From an uncultured Selenomonadaceae bacterium (GTDB lineage Bacteria; Bacillota; Negativicutes; Selenomonadales; Selenomonadaceae), in the NCBI GenBank assembly GCA_905233325.1, contig CAJODU010000011.1, positions 1 to 17,086 on the forward strand: a stretch of 17,086 nt of DNA. The letters run 5' to 3'. The translations under genes and the position numbers were made by a program. This document shows, piece by piece, positions 1 to 6,625 of this stretch. The notes below the pieces were generated by a model. The model saw only the letters and a list, made by a program, of their open reading frames with translations. It did no database searches and was not told the origin of the DNA. The first letter of the stretch is position 1. Each line of letters opens with the position of its first letter.

Positions 1-337
1 ATAGTTTTTGCGATTGAGTTGATTGACGAGGAAAAGCAACGCGAAAATCATTTATTATATCTTTCCGAGACGGACGCAATGACTAAATTGAATAATCGCG
101 GCGGCGGCGAGAAGAAAATCACTGAATTGATATCAGAGGGCACTGAAGGAATGTTTTGCCTGCTGGACGCCGATAAATTCAAGTCGATTAACGATAATTT
201 TGGTCACGATGTCGGCGACAAGGTGATAATTGCGATTGCGGACTGTCTCAAAAAAGCATTTGTACAAACGAGCTGATACAGTCGCCTACGAGAGCAAGAA
301 AATTTTGGGAAACTGTGCCACATTTTATAAAAAATAA
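1..337 (+). pseudogene. Degenerate diguanylate cyclase (GGDEF domain) gene, 3' remnant
   Basis: The gene enters from the left edge in frame 1. It reads through the start of a GGDEF domain: a TDAMTKLNNR segment (the usual D-x-L-T-x-L-x-N-R), then LLDADKFKSINDNFGH at about 163-210 (the metal-binding D-x-D-x-F-K-x-I-N-D-x-x-G-H), then GDKVIIAIADCLKKAF. At about 260 the frame ends in QTS and a TGA at 274-276. In frame 2 from 260 the protein continues as LYKRADTVAYESKK and ILGNCATFYKK, stopping at 335-337. That is the normal last helix and strand of a GGDEF domain (Y-x-x-A-D-x-A-x-Y-x-x-K). The middle, roughly 80 residues including the GG[DE]EF signature, is missing, and the two halves are in different frames. 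Intact members make cyclic di-GMP; this one cannot. The N-terminal sensor part lies outside the window. Confidence 0.8.
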
Positions 338-356
338 AAAATAATTCAAAAAAATT

Positions 357-384
357 AACGTTGATGAAAATTCAGCGTTTTTTT
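357..384 (+). terminator. Rho-independent terminator after the GGDEF remnant
   Basis: AACGTTGA at 357-364 pairs with TCAGCGTT at 372-379 (8 pairs, one G-T wobble) around a 7-base loop, and the stem runs into a T tract at 378-384. It lies 20 bases after the remnant's last stop codon and separates it from the hydrolase gene. Confidence 0.7.
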
Positions 385-414
385 GTGAAATTTTTTTGTA
401 AAATATGATATAAT
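383..414 (+). promoter_or_regulatory. Probable sigma-A promoter for the hydrolase-decarboxylase unit
   Basis: A perfect -10 box TATAAT lies at 409-414, 35 bases before the ATG at 450. The -35 is weak: TTGTGA at 383-388 has a 20-base spacer, and a 17-base spacer would give only TGAAAT. The -10 is convincing; the -35 is not. Confidence 0.5.
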
Positions 415-449
415 AAAAAAAATTTCATCATTTGGAAGGTGGAAATATA

Positions 450-1406
450 ATGCGAAATAAAATAATAGCTCTGATAGCTGTTTTATTGATTGTATTGAGT
501 TATGTGATAGGGGATTATTTTGTAAATTTTGCTCTCAAACGACCTGATCCTACAGACATAAATTCCGGTCCGCCCGCCTGTGCAAATATCCACGATCCCA
601 CACGCCTCGCACCCGAAAAGCCCAACTATCTGAATGAATCTTGGTCTATCACCTCCGCTGACGGTCTGAAGTTAAATGCAACCTACTTTCTGCCTGAGAC
701 GTCGAGCCACCATTGGGCAATCTTAGTTCACGGTTACGGCAGAGATCAGCGATTTTCTTGGGATTATACCGAGCCTTACTTAATCAAAGGCTACAATGTA
801 CTGACGCCTGATCTGCGTACTTCCGGCACAAGTGAGGGGATTTATCTCACAATGGGAGCCAAAGAGAGTGACGATCTCCTGCTCTGGATTGACAAGATAC
901 TTCAAGTAGATCCCAAAGCGAGAATCGTCCTGCACGGCGTCTCAATGGGTGCAGCTACCGTCATGATGGCAGCAGGAAAGTCAAACTCACCGAACTTGGT
1001 GGCAGTTGTCGAAGATTGCGGCTATACCAGTGCATACAATATGTTCAAAATGCAGCTCAAAGTCATTTTCAACCTGCCTTCATTCCCGATAATGAATATC
1101 GTCGATCTCGTGAGCAAGTTCAAGACCGGCACTGCCGTGACGGAGGCGGCTCCTATCCTTTACGTTCCCAACATCAACGTCCCTATCCTCTTCATTCACG
1201 GCACTGACGATAAACTCGTCCCCTACTACATGATGCAGCAGCTCTACGATGTCTGTCACTCTTCTGTCAAAGAGATATTCGCCGTTGATGGTGCCGGTCA
1301 CGCTGATGCCAAAATAGTCAATCCTAATGCTTACTTTCACAGGATTTTCTCATTCTTGGATCAGTACATTGAGGACGACGATATAGATAATATCAAGGTG
1401 TACTGA
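450..1406 (+). CDS. Membrane-anchored alpha/beta hydrolase (serine hydrolase fold)
   Basis: This is a 318-residue alpha/beta hydrolase. An N-terminal hydrophobic segment (about residues 4-28) preceded by a short basic stretch looks like an uncleaved signal anchor, so the catalytic domain probably faces outward. Visible motifs are the oxyanion-loop HGYG (94-97), the nucleophile elbow GVSMG with Ser165, the acid Asp253 or Asp254 in HGTDD, and the base His284 in GAGHAD. Order and spacing match the COG1073-type peptidase S9/esterase-like hydrolases that carry an N-terminal membrane segment. The substrate cannot be read from sequence. I chose the ATG at 450 because the Shine-Dalgarno GGAAGGTGG sits at 434-442; an in-frame TTG at 432 lies before that site. 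The stop overlaps the next gene's ATG by one base (TGATG), which implies translational coupling. Confidence 0.85.
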   Translation: MRNKIIALIAVLLIVLSYVIGDYFVNFALKRPDPTDINSGPPACANIHDPTRLAPEKPNYLNESWSITSADGLKLNATYFLPETSSHHWAILVHGYGRDQRFSWDYTEPYLIKGYNVLTPDLRTSGTSEGIYLTMGAKESDDLLLWIDKILQVDPKARIVLHGVSMGAATVMMAAGKSNSPNLVAVVEDCGYTSAYNMFKMQLKVIFNLPSFPIMNIVDLVSKFKTGTAVTEAAPILYVPNINVPILFIHGTDDKLVPYYMMQQLYDVCHSSVKEIFAVDGAGHADAKIVNPNAYFHRIFSFLDQYIEDDDIDNIKVY

Positions 1407-2842
1407 TGATTAAAGATTCTTCGCCGATTGCTGAGGCTATGAGGAGATATTCGGCAGATAAAGCCCTTGCCTTCCACACACCCGGACACAAGCAGGGGCT
1501 TGGTGCTCATTCGCTGTTGAGGGAGTTGGTGACGCCTGAAGGGTTGCGGCGTGAGGTCTCGTTGATGGAGGAGCTGGACGACCTGCACGACCCGCAGACT
1601 TGTATCAAAGAGGCACAAACACTGGCGGCAGACCTATGGAACGCCGATCAAGCCTTCTTCATGGTCAATGGTACAACTTCAGCAGTCCAGGCAATGATAA
1701 TGGCAGCTCTCAAGCCTGATGACTTGGTGCTGGTGCCGAGAAATGCTCATCGCTGCGTTATGTCGGGATTGATACTCTCAGGTGCAAGACCTGCCTACCT
1801 AATGCCGGAGACTGATTCAAAATTAGGAATCCCGTTGAACTTGACAGTGGAGACAGTCCGCAAGGCGGTTGACAAATATCCGCAAGCTAAGGCATTGATA
1901 ATCGTTTCGCCGAATTATTACGGCGTCGCGTCTGACTTGCCGGAGATAGCAAAACTCCTGCATGAGCGAGGTATGTTACTGCTGGTTGATGAGGCTCACG
2001 GTGCCCATTTGCGTTTCAGTGACAAATTGCCGCTCTCGGCAATAGACGCGGGTGCAGACCTTGCGGCACAGAGTACGCACAAACTGCTGGGTTCGTTGAC
2101 GCAGACCTCAATGCTGATGATGAAGTCAGAATTGATTGATGTTGAGCACGTCAAGCAAGCGGTGAGTATGCTGCAGTCGACAAGTCCCAACTACCTCTTG
2201 CTGGCGTCCTTGGACATTGCACGCCTTCAAATGCAGGAGACAGGCAGGGAACTACTTGAAAGAGCAATCAATCTGTCCGAACGGTTAAGAAGGGCAATCA
2301 GTCACATTGACGGCTTGCAGACTTTTGATACGGTTGAAGGTTTTGATTTTGACCTCACCAAAGTCACCGTCAACGTTAGTGAGATTGGCTTGACGGGTAT
2401 GGAGGCTGAAAGTATACTTCGACATCAATATAAGATTCAGTGTGAGCTGTCAGACGTTAATAATCTGCTCTTTTTGATAACTTTCGCCGACACCGACAGT
2501 GAAATCGACAGACTGATCTCCGCTCTTAAAAGCCTGCCTAATCACCGAAAGCCTCACAATTCAGTCCTTCAGACCTCAACTCTTACTATTCCCAATACCG
2601 AATCAATCCTCACGCCTCGTGACGCCTTCTACTCACCCAAAACTACAGTCAGAATTGATGAGGCAATCAACAAAATCAGTGCCGAGGAAGTGACCTTCTA
2701 CCCGCCGGGTATACCCATATTGCAGCCAGGTGAGTTGATAACCGCTGAGATTGTCAACTATATCAAGACAAACAAAAATATCGGCAGACGCCTTATCGGT
2801 GCCGCCGACACTTCCCTCAATACAATCAAGATTATTGATTAA
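1406..2842 (+). CDS. PLP-dependent Orn/Lys/Arg decarboxylase-family enzyme
   Basis: A 478-residue fold-type-I PLP enzyme of the short Orn/Lys/Arg decarboxylase group (as in Bacillus SpeA and YaaO), without the N-terminal wing domain of the roughly 700-residue enterobacterial enzymes. Visible features are HTPGHKQG near the N-terminus (24-31), NGTTSAVQA (88-96) for cofactor phosphate, VDEAHGAH (194-201) with Asp195 expected to contact the pyridine nitrogen, STHK (223-226) with the Schiff-base lysine Lys226, and the C-terminal FYPPGIP (431-437) typical of the family. It probably decarboxylates arginine, lysine or ornithine to a polyamine or its precursor; the substrate cannot be decided here. 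No other polyamine genes are nearby. The start is an ATG that overlaps the upstream stop codon, with AAGGTG at 1395-1400 as the ribosome binding site. Confidence 0.88.
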   Translation: MIKDSSPIAEAMRRYSADKALAFHTPGHKQGLGAHSLLRELVTPEGLRREVSLMEELDDLHDPQTCIKEAQTLAADLWNADQAFFMVNGTTSAVQAMIMAALKPDDLVLVPRNAHRCVMSGLILSGARPAYLMPETDSKLGIPLNLTVETVRKAVDKYPQAKALIIVSPNYYGVASDLPEIAKLLHERGMLLLVDEAHGAHLRFSDKLPLSAIDAGADLAAQSTHKLLGSLTQTSMLMMKSELIDVEHVKQAVSMLQSTSPNYLLLASLDIARLQMQETGRELLERAINLSERLRRAISHIDGLQTFDTVEGFDFDLTKVTVNVSEIGLTGMEAESILRHQYKIQCELSDVNNLLFLITFADTDSEIDRLISALKSLPNHRKPHNSVLQTSTLTIPNTESILTPRDAFYSPKTTVRIDEAINKISAEEVTFYPPGIPILQPGELITAEIVNYIKTNKNIGRRLIGAADTSLNTIKIID

Positions 2843-3944
2843 TTCCGCCCTTCAACGCTTGCACTTCCTCTTGAAGTTGTGCGATGTGCTGTTGAGCTTG
2901 GTCGAAGAGTACTCTGAACAGATTAGCCTCACTGAAGAAGTAACTTATCAACGATGCGTCAACATTAGAGGCAGTCAAAAATTCCTTGTACAGAATCTTG
3001 TTGATCTCGTGAACCGGTGTACTTGCATAGATCTGTCTGAGATGCCTGAAATGCTCTCTGATGAAAATATCAAGCACATTCTGCCTAAACTCTGGATATT
3101 CATCAAAGATTTCAAAGTCCTTCATAAAGCCATTGAGACATTTGGTACCATCAATGATGATTTTAACTTGTCTCTGTACATGATCTTCCATTTGGCGGTC
3201 GTGGTGAGCAATAGATCCTTGTCTGATTCGATAAAAATAGACAACATTTGGAATACGGACGTAATTTTTAGCTAAACATAAAGCCTTGAAACAGAAGACC
3301 ATATCTTCAGCAGAAAACAGATCAGGAAATATTATATTATTTTTGATGATAAAGTCTCGTTTGAATAGTTTACTCCAAGTGTTCCAGTAGAATTGTCCTT
3401 GACTATACCTTTTGAGGCGATCGACAATATCTTCAGAAATGGGTGTATTCTTGGTAACAAAACCGTTTTCATCTTTGCGTTCCCAAGTGATTGGAATGAG
3501 CGGAGTAGTGTTGGTGAGTTCTTCGCTTCTATCTCTGGTTATGAGAAATCTTTCTTCATGCAAAACGTCAGCATTAGTAGTTTCAGCAGCATTATAGAGT
3601 TCTTCAAGAGCTGTCTTTAAAATAACGTCGTCGCTGTCCATAAAAAGCAAATATTTTCCCCTTGAAAGTCCTATTCCAACATTGCGTAGAATACCTGGTG
3701 CAGCGGAATTTTTACTTCGCTTTATCAACTGCAAATTGCCATTAAATTTTGGTGCCATTTTCTCAACGATTGATATAGAACTGTCTGTACTGCAATCGTC
3801 TATGATGATGACTTCATACTGATTAAATGTTTGATTTAAAATACTTTCCAGGCTCTGCTTGATGTATTTTTCAACATTATACATCGGCATTACGATTGAT
3901 ATTTTTGGTGCTTGAGAAGTATTAGGTTTATTGATTTTGGCCAT
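2832..3944 (-). CDS. Family 2 glycosyltransferase (GT-A fold)
   Basis: A 370-residue glycosyltransferase. The N-terminal GT-A domain opens with ISIVMPMYNVEKYI (15-28). It has the nucleotide-binding IIIDDCSTD (46-54) and the metal-binding D-x-D loop FMDSDD (101-106), preceded by RNVGIGLSRGKYLL. It probably transfers a sugar from a nucleotide sugar to a surface glycan; donor and acceptor are unknown. There is no membrane segment or signal peptide, so it should act on the cytoplasmic face. The last 30 or so residues (AQLQEEVQALKGG) form a short heptad-like coiled coil. The gene follows hisD after 24 bases, probably in one transcript, although the functions have no evident link. Its Shine-Dalgarno is weak (GAGAAAG about 12 bases upstream). 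Its last 11 bases overlap the end of the convergent decarboxylase gene. Confidence 0.88.
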   Translation of the reverse strand: MAKINKPNTSQAPKISIVMPMYNVEKYIKQSLESILNQTFNQYEVIIIDDCSTDSSISIVEKMAPKFNGNLQLIKRSKNSAAPGILRNVGIGLSRGKYLLFMDSDDVILKTALEELYNAAETTNADVLHEERFLITRDRSEELTNTTPLIPITWERKDENGFVTKNTPISEDIVDRLKRYSQGQFYWNTWSKLFKRDFIIKNNIIFPDLFSAEDMVFCFKALCLAKNYVRIPNVVYFYRIRQGSIAHHDRQMEDHVQRQVKIIIDGTKCLNGFMKDFEIFDEYPEFRQNVLDIFIREHFRHLRQIYASTPVHEINKILYKEFLTASNVDASLISYFFSEANLFRVLFDQAQQHIAQLQEEVQALKGGINQ

Positions 3945-3968
3945 TTAAATTACATCTTTCTCTTTGAT

Positions 3969-5306
3969 TTAAGAATTGCGGACTGAGATGGCAGCGGCAT
4001 GAGCGTCCAGACCTTCAGCGTGGGCAAGGCGTTTAATATCCTCAGCGGCGTCGAGGAGAGCGGGCTTGGTATAGGAAATCAGACTCATTCTCCTCAAAAA
4101 AGTCTCAACATTCAAGACAGAATAATATTTTGCCGTGCCGCCGGTCGGCAGGACGTGATTTGGACCGGCAAGATAATCACCGAGCGGCTCCGGTGAATAG
4201 GAACCGAGGAATACTGCTCCGGCATTTTTTATTTTCGGCAGGACAGTGAAAGGCTCATCAACTAAAAGTTCCAAGTGTTCCGGCGCGGAAATGTTAGCGA
4301 AGGTGACAGCCTCCTCCATGTCCTTGGCAACGATTATCAGACCATTTCGCTCAATCGAGGCAGAGGCAATCTCACGAAGTGGCAATTTTTCAAGCTGAAT
4401 TTGAACTTCAGCGGCAACCTTGTCGGCAAGGCTTGAGTCAGTCGTAATGACAATACTGCAAGCCAGCGGGTCGTGTTCGGCTTGACTGAGCATATCAGCC
4501 GCCGTGTAGACAGGATCAGCCGTCTCATCAGCGATAATCAAAATCTCACTCGGTCCGGCAAGCATATCAATATCACAATGTCCGTAGACCTCTTTCTTGG
4601 CAAGCGTAACGAAGATATTGCCGGGGCCGGTTATCTTGTTGACACGCGGGACAGTTTCAGTGCCGAACGCCATAGCCGCAATCGCCTGTGCCCCACCGAT
4701 CTTGTAGATTTTGTCAACTCCGGCGAGCTTTGCGGCAATCAAAACATAAGGATTGAGCTCACCTGTCTTTGTCGGTGACATCATCACAATCTCACCGACA
4801 CCGGCGACTTTAGCGGGGATTGTATTCATCAGCACACTTGAAGGATAAGCCGCCGTACCACCTGGAACATATACACCAACGCGATCAAGCGGAACTACTG
4901 CCTGACCGAGAATTGAGCCATGCTCGCGATAGGTTATCCAAGATTTAGGCAACTGCTCTTGATGAAAGTGCCTGATATTATCTGCCGCACGTTTCAGCGA
5001 TTCAACTATTTTAGCGTCAACTTTCGATTCAGCCGCGGCAATTTCTTCTTCTGTGACGAGGAAGTCTGCGGGCTTTAACTCAACGCCGTCAATCATTTTA
5101 GTGTATTCAATGACAGCCGTATCACCTTTCGCCCTGACATCATTGACAATCTTGCGGACAATCTCCACTGCCGTCAAATCAGCCCCGAATATCTTTTTAT
5201 TAGCCTCGCGGATTTTAGGCGACAATTCAACTTCATCAAATGATTTTTTTGTCAGAAGTCGCTTGATCTCATCAAAACCAACTTCAACGGAATTAACTAT
5301 ATTCAA
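3969..5306 (-). CDS. hisD: Histidinol dehydrogenase
   Basis: A 445-residue enzyme for the last two steps of histidine synthesis (EC 1.1.1.23, L-histidinol to L-histidine with NAD). Clear motifs are the GGTAAYPSSVLMN region, ITGPGN, MLAGPSEIL, SQAEHD, SAPEHLEL and the C-terminal GDYLAGPNH and TGGTAKYYS. By analogy to the E. coli enzyme, Gln275, His278, Asp377 and His436 bind zinc, and Glu343/His344 are the catalytic pair; all are present. I chose the TTG at 5304-5306 because AGAGGTG (5313-5319) lies six bases before it and because family members begin at this point. The in-frame ATG at 5327 would add seven residues but has no Shine-Dalgarno. No other his gene is in view, so this is an orphan hisD transcribed with a glycosyltransferase. 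I see no convincing promoter of its own. Confidence 0.95.
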   Translation of the reverse strand: MNIVNSVEVGFDEIKRLLTKKSFDEVELSPKIREANKKIFGADLTAVEIVRKIVNDVRAKGDTAVIEYTKMIDGVELKPADFLVTEEEIAAAESKVDAKIVESLKRAADNIRHFHQEQLPKSWITYREHGSILGQAVVPLDRVGVYVPGGTAAYPSSVLMNTIPAKVAGVGEIVMMSPTKTGELNPYVLIAAKLAGVDKIYKIGGAQAIAAMAFGTETVPRVNKITGPGNIFVTLAKKEVYGHCDIDMLAGPSEILIIADETADPVYTAADMLSQAEHDPLACSIVITTDSSLADKVAAEVQIQLEKLPLREIASASIERNGLIIVAKDMEEAVTFANISAPEHLELLVDEPFTVLPKIKNAGAVFLGSYSPEPLGDYLAGPNHVLPTGGTAKYYSVLNVETFLRRMSLISYTKPALLDAAEDIKRLAHAEGLDAHAAAISVRNS

Positions 5307-5312
5307 GGGAAA

Positions 5313-5319
5313 CACCTCT
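5313..5319 (-). promoter_or_regulatory. Ribosome binding site deciding the hisD start
   Basis: On the minus strand this reads AGAGGTG, six bases before TTG 5304-5306. It lies inside the reading frame opened by the upstream ATG at 5327, which favours the shorter protein. Confidence 0.7.
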
Positions 5320-5348
5320 TTACTCATTCAACAGCTCAAATTGAAACG

Positions 5349-5377
5349 TTGACATTAATCAATATTTTGTTTAAAAT
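5349..5377 (+). promoter_or_regulatory. Near-consensus sigma-A promoter for the 142-residue membrane protein gene
   Basis: A perfect -35 TTGACA (5349-5354) is separated by exactly 17 bases from TAAAAT (5372-5377), five of six matches to the -10 consensus. Transcription should begin near 5384, just before the Shine-Dalgarno GAGGTGA at 5386-5392. The leader would be very short, about 14 bases. This excludes the in-frame TTG at 5377 as the translation start. Confidence 0.75.
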
Positions 5378-5397
5378 TGTATTGTGAGGTGAGAGCT

Positions 5398-5826
5398 GTG
5401 GATGAAATTTTTTCAATCATATTTTTCATTTGGATTATATATTCAGTACTTGAAGGCGTAGTCCGCAAAAAGCCAATGCCGAAACTGCCTTCAGAACAAG
5501 ATCAAACTCAACAGGACAGTGAAGATGCAATATTTGAGATACCAACTCTGGCGAATGATCCCAACTTGCAACGGCTACCGGTGCCTTCTGAAGAAGTAGT
5601 GCAAATTAAACGGGGTGACAGCATTGCAGATGTATATCGACGCAGACAGGAAATATTCAGAACTATTTCAGAGAATCAGGAACAATCTGCAGAACCTTCA
5701 AACGTGGAGGATACTAAATCGAAGGAGAAAACTGCCTTAAAGTTAGATCTAACGCCCACTGACAGTATGCACGCAATGATGTTATCTGAGATTTTCGGCA
5801 AGCCCAAGGCTCTGCGTAGACATTGA
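5398..5826 (+). CDS. Small single-pass membrane protein of unknown function
   Basis: I do not recognise a named family. The 142-residue product has one N-terminal hydrophobic helix (about residues 4-22, IFSIIFFIWIIYSVLEGVV), followed by basic residues (RKK), so the rest probably lies in the cytoplasm. The middle (30-115) is polar and rich in Glu, Gln, Ser and Pro, and looks disordered. The tail is more structured: SMHAMMLSEIFGKPKALRR, ending at the C-terminus. Such a hydrophobic SEIFGKPKALRR end resembles a short conserved tail in uncharacterised Firmicutes membrane proteins, a comparison from memory. The GTG start at 5398 follows GAGGTGA by five bases and fits the promoter. The gene stands alone, divergent from hisD and convergent with the phosphatase gene 13 bases away. 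Confidence 0.75.
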   Translation: MDEIFSIIFFIWIIYSVLEGVVRKKPMPKLPSEQDQTQQDSEDAIFEIPTLANDPNLQRLPVPSEEVVQIKRGDSIADVYRRRQEIFRTISENQEQSAEPSNVEDTKSKEKTALKLDLTPTDSMHAMMLSEIFGKPKALRRH

Positions 5827-5839
5827 ACATCATCAAAGA

Positions 5840-6571
5840 TCATAAAACGCCGACCACTATCACTGACACATTATCCTTACCGCCATGACTGAGTGCAGCC
5901 GCAATCAGATCATCGGCGGGATTTTTTGTCGAGTGCAATATATTAAAAATTTCCTCATCATTAACCATATTCGTCAAGCCGTCTGTACATAGAAGGAAAA
6001 GATCGCCGCTCTTGACCTTAAAAGTGCCGACCTCAACATCAAGATTATCAACGGCACCAACCGCCTGAGTCAAGACATTTTTCATTGGGTGACTTCTTGC
6101 CTCTTCTTCGGTGAGTTCACCTTGTCGGACTAAATCCTCAACATAGGAATGATCGCTGGTTATCTGTCTGAGGCGATCAGATTCGAGTTTGTATAATCGA
6201 CTGTCTCCAACGTGAGCATAGAATGCTCGTTGAGTTATAATTTGCGGTTGAGATTCTTGAGGTTGTGCTATGTGAAGGATTGTTGCCGTCGTTCCCATAC
6301 CTTCGTACTCTGAATTTTTTCTTGCTTCATATAGAATATTCTCATTTGCCTTTAATATTGCCGCTTTCAAAATTTCTTCATTCCAAGGCAAAGGTACAGC
6401 ATTTAATTCATTTTTTACAGTTTCGATTAACATTCGACTTGCGACCTCACCGGCAGCCTGTCCGCCCATTCCGTCTGCAACGATAAATGTATTAGGCTCA
6501 ATGACGGCTATTGAGTCCTCATTCTGTTTGCGTATCAATCCAACATTAGTTGCCTGCTCGTATTTAGTCAA
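5840..6571 (-). CDS. prpC: PP2C-family protein serine/threonine phosphatase
   Basis: A 243-residue stand-alone PP2C (PPM) phosphatase of the PrpC/Stp1/PstP type. It removes phosphate from proteins modified by Hanks-type Ser/Thr kinases. Metal-binding motifs are complete: NVGLIRKQNED (Glu18/Asp19), VADGMGG (Asp33, Gly34), the AHVGDSRLY strand, LLCTDGLTN (Asp197) and GGKDNVS (Asp233). The length is normal for the family, with no membrane segment. I chose TTG 6569-6571: GAGGTGAGG (6575-6583) lies directly before it, and family members begin just ahead of the T-N-V-G motif. An ATG at 6589 would add six residues without a ribosome binding site. The gene follows the FHA gene after 54 bases, probably in the same transcript. 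The usual partner kinase is absent from the window. Confidence 0.92.
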   Translation of the reverse strand: MTKYEQATNVGLIRKQNEDSIAVIEPNTFIVADGMGGQAAGEVASRMLIETVKNELNAVPLPWNEEILKAAILKANENILYEARKNSEYEGMGTTATILHIAQPQESQPQIITQRAFYAHVGDSRLYKLESDRLRQITSDHSYVEDLVRQGELTEEEARSHPMKNVLTQAVGAVDNLDVEVGTFKVKSGDLFLLCTDGLTNMVNDEEIFNILHSTKNPADDLIAAALSHGGKDNVSVIVVGVL

Positions 6572-6574
6572 GTT

Positions 6575-6583
6575 CCTCACCTC
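6575..6583 (-). promoter_or_regulatory. Ribosome binding site deciding the phosphatase start
   Basis: The minus strand reads GAGGTGAGG. The GAGGTG core is six bases before TTG 6569-6571. It lies inside the frame that an upstream ATG at 6589 would open. Confidence 0.65.
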
Positions 6584-6625
6584 GCACATTTTTTATATTA
6601 TTTTGCTGAAGTTATACGAGATTCA

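Noticed and set aside
2824..2840. Inverted repeat AATCAA-GATTA-TTGATT at the end of the decarboxylase gene
   Set aside because: The stem is six AT-rich pairs with no T tract on either strand, and it lies within coding sequence; it is too weak to call a bidirectional terminator.
2751..3275. Long open frame on the plus strand opposite the glycosyltransferase
   Set aside because: It is out of frame with the decarboxylase at its start and antisense to a well-supported GT2 gene; the translation shows no family motif and there is no Shine-Dalgarno.
5349..5362. TTGA-CATTAA-TCAA dyad in the hisD upstream gap as an operator
   Set aside because: The half-sites are only four bases and the first overlaps the -35 box by chance composition; there is no second copy to support a repressor site.
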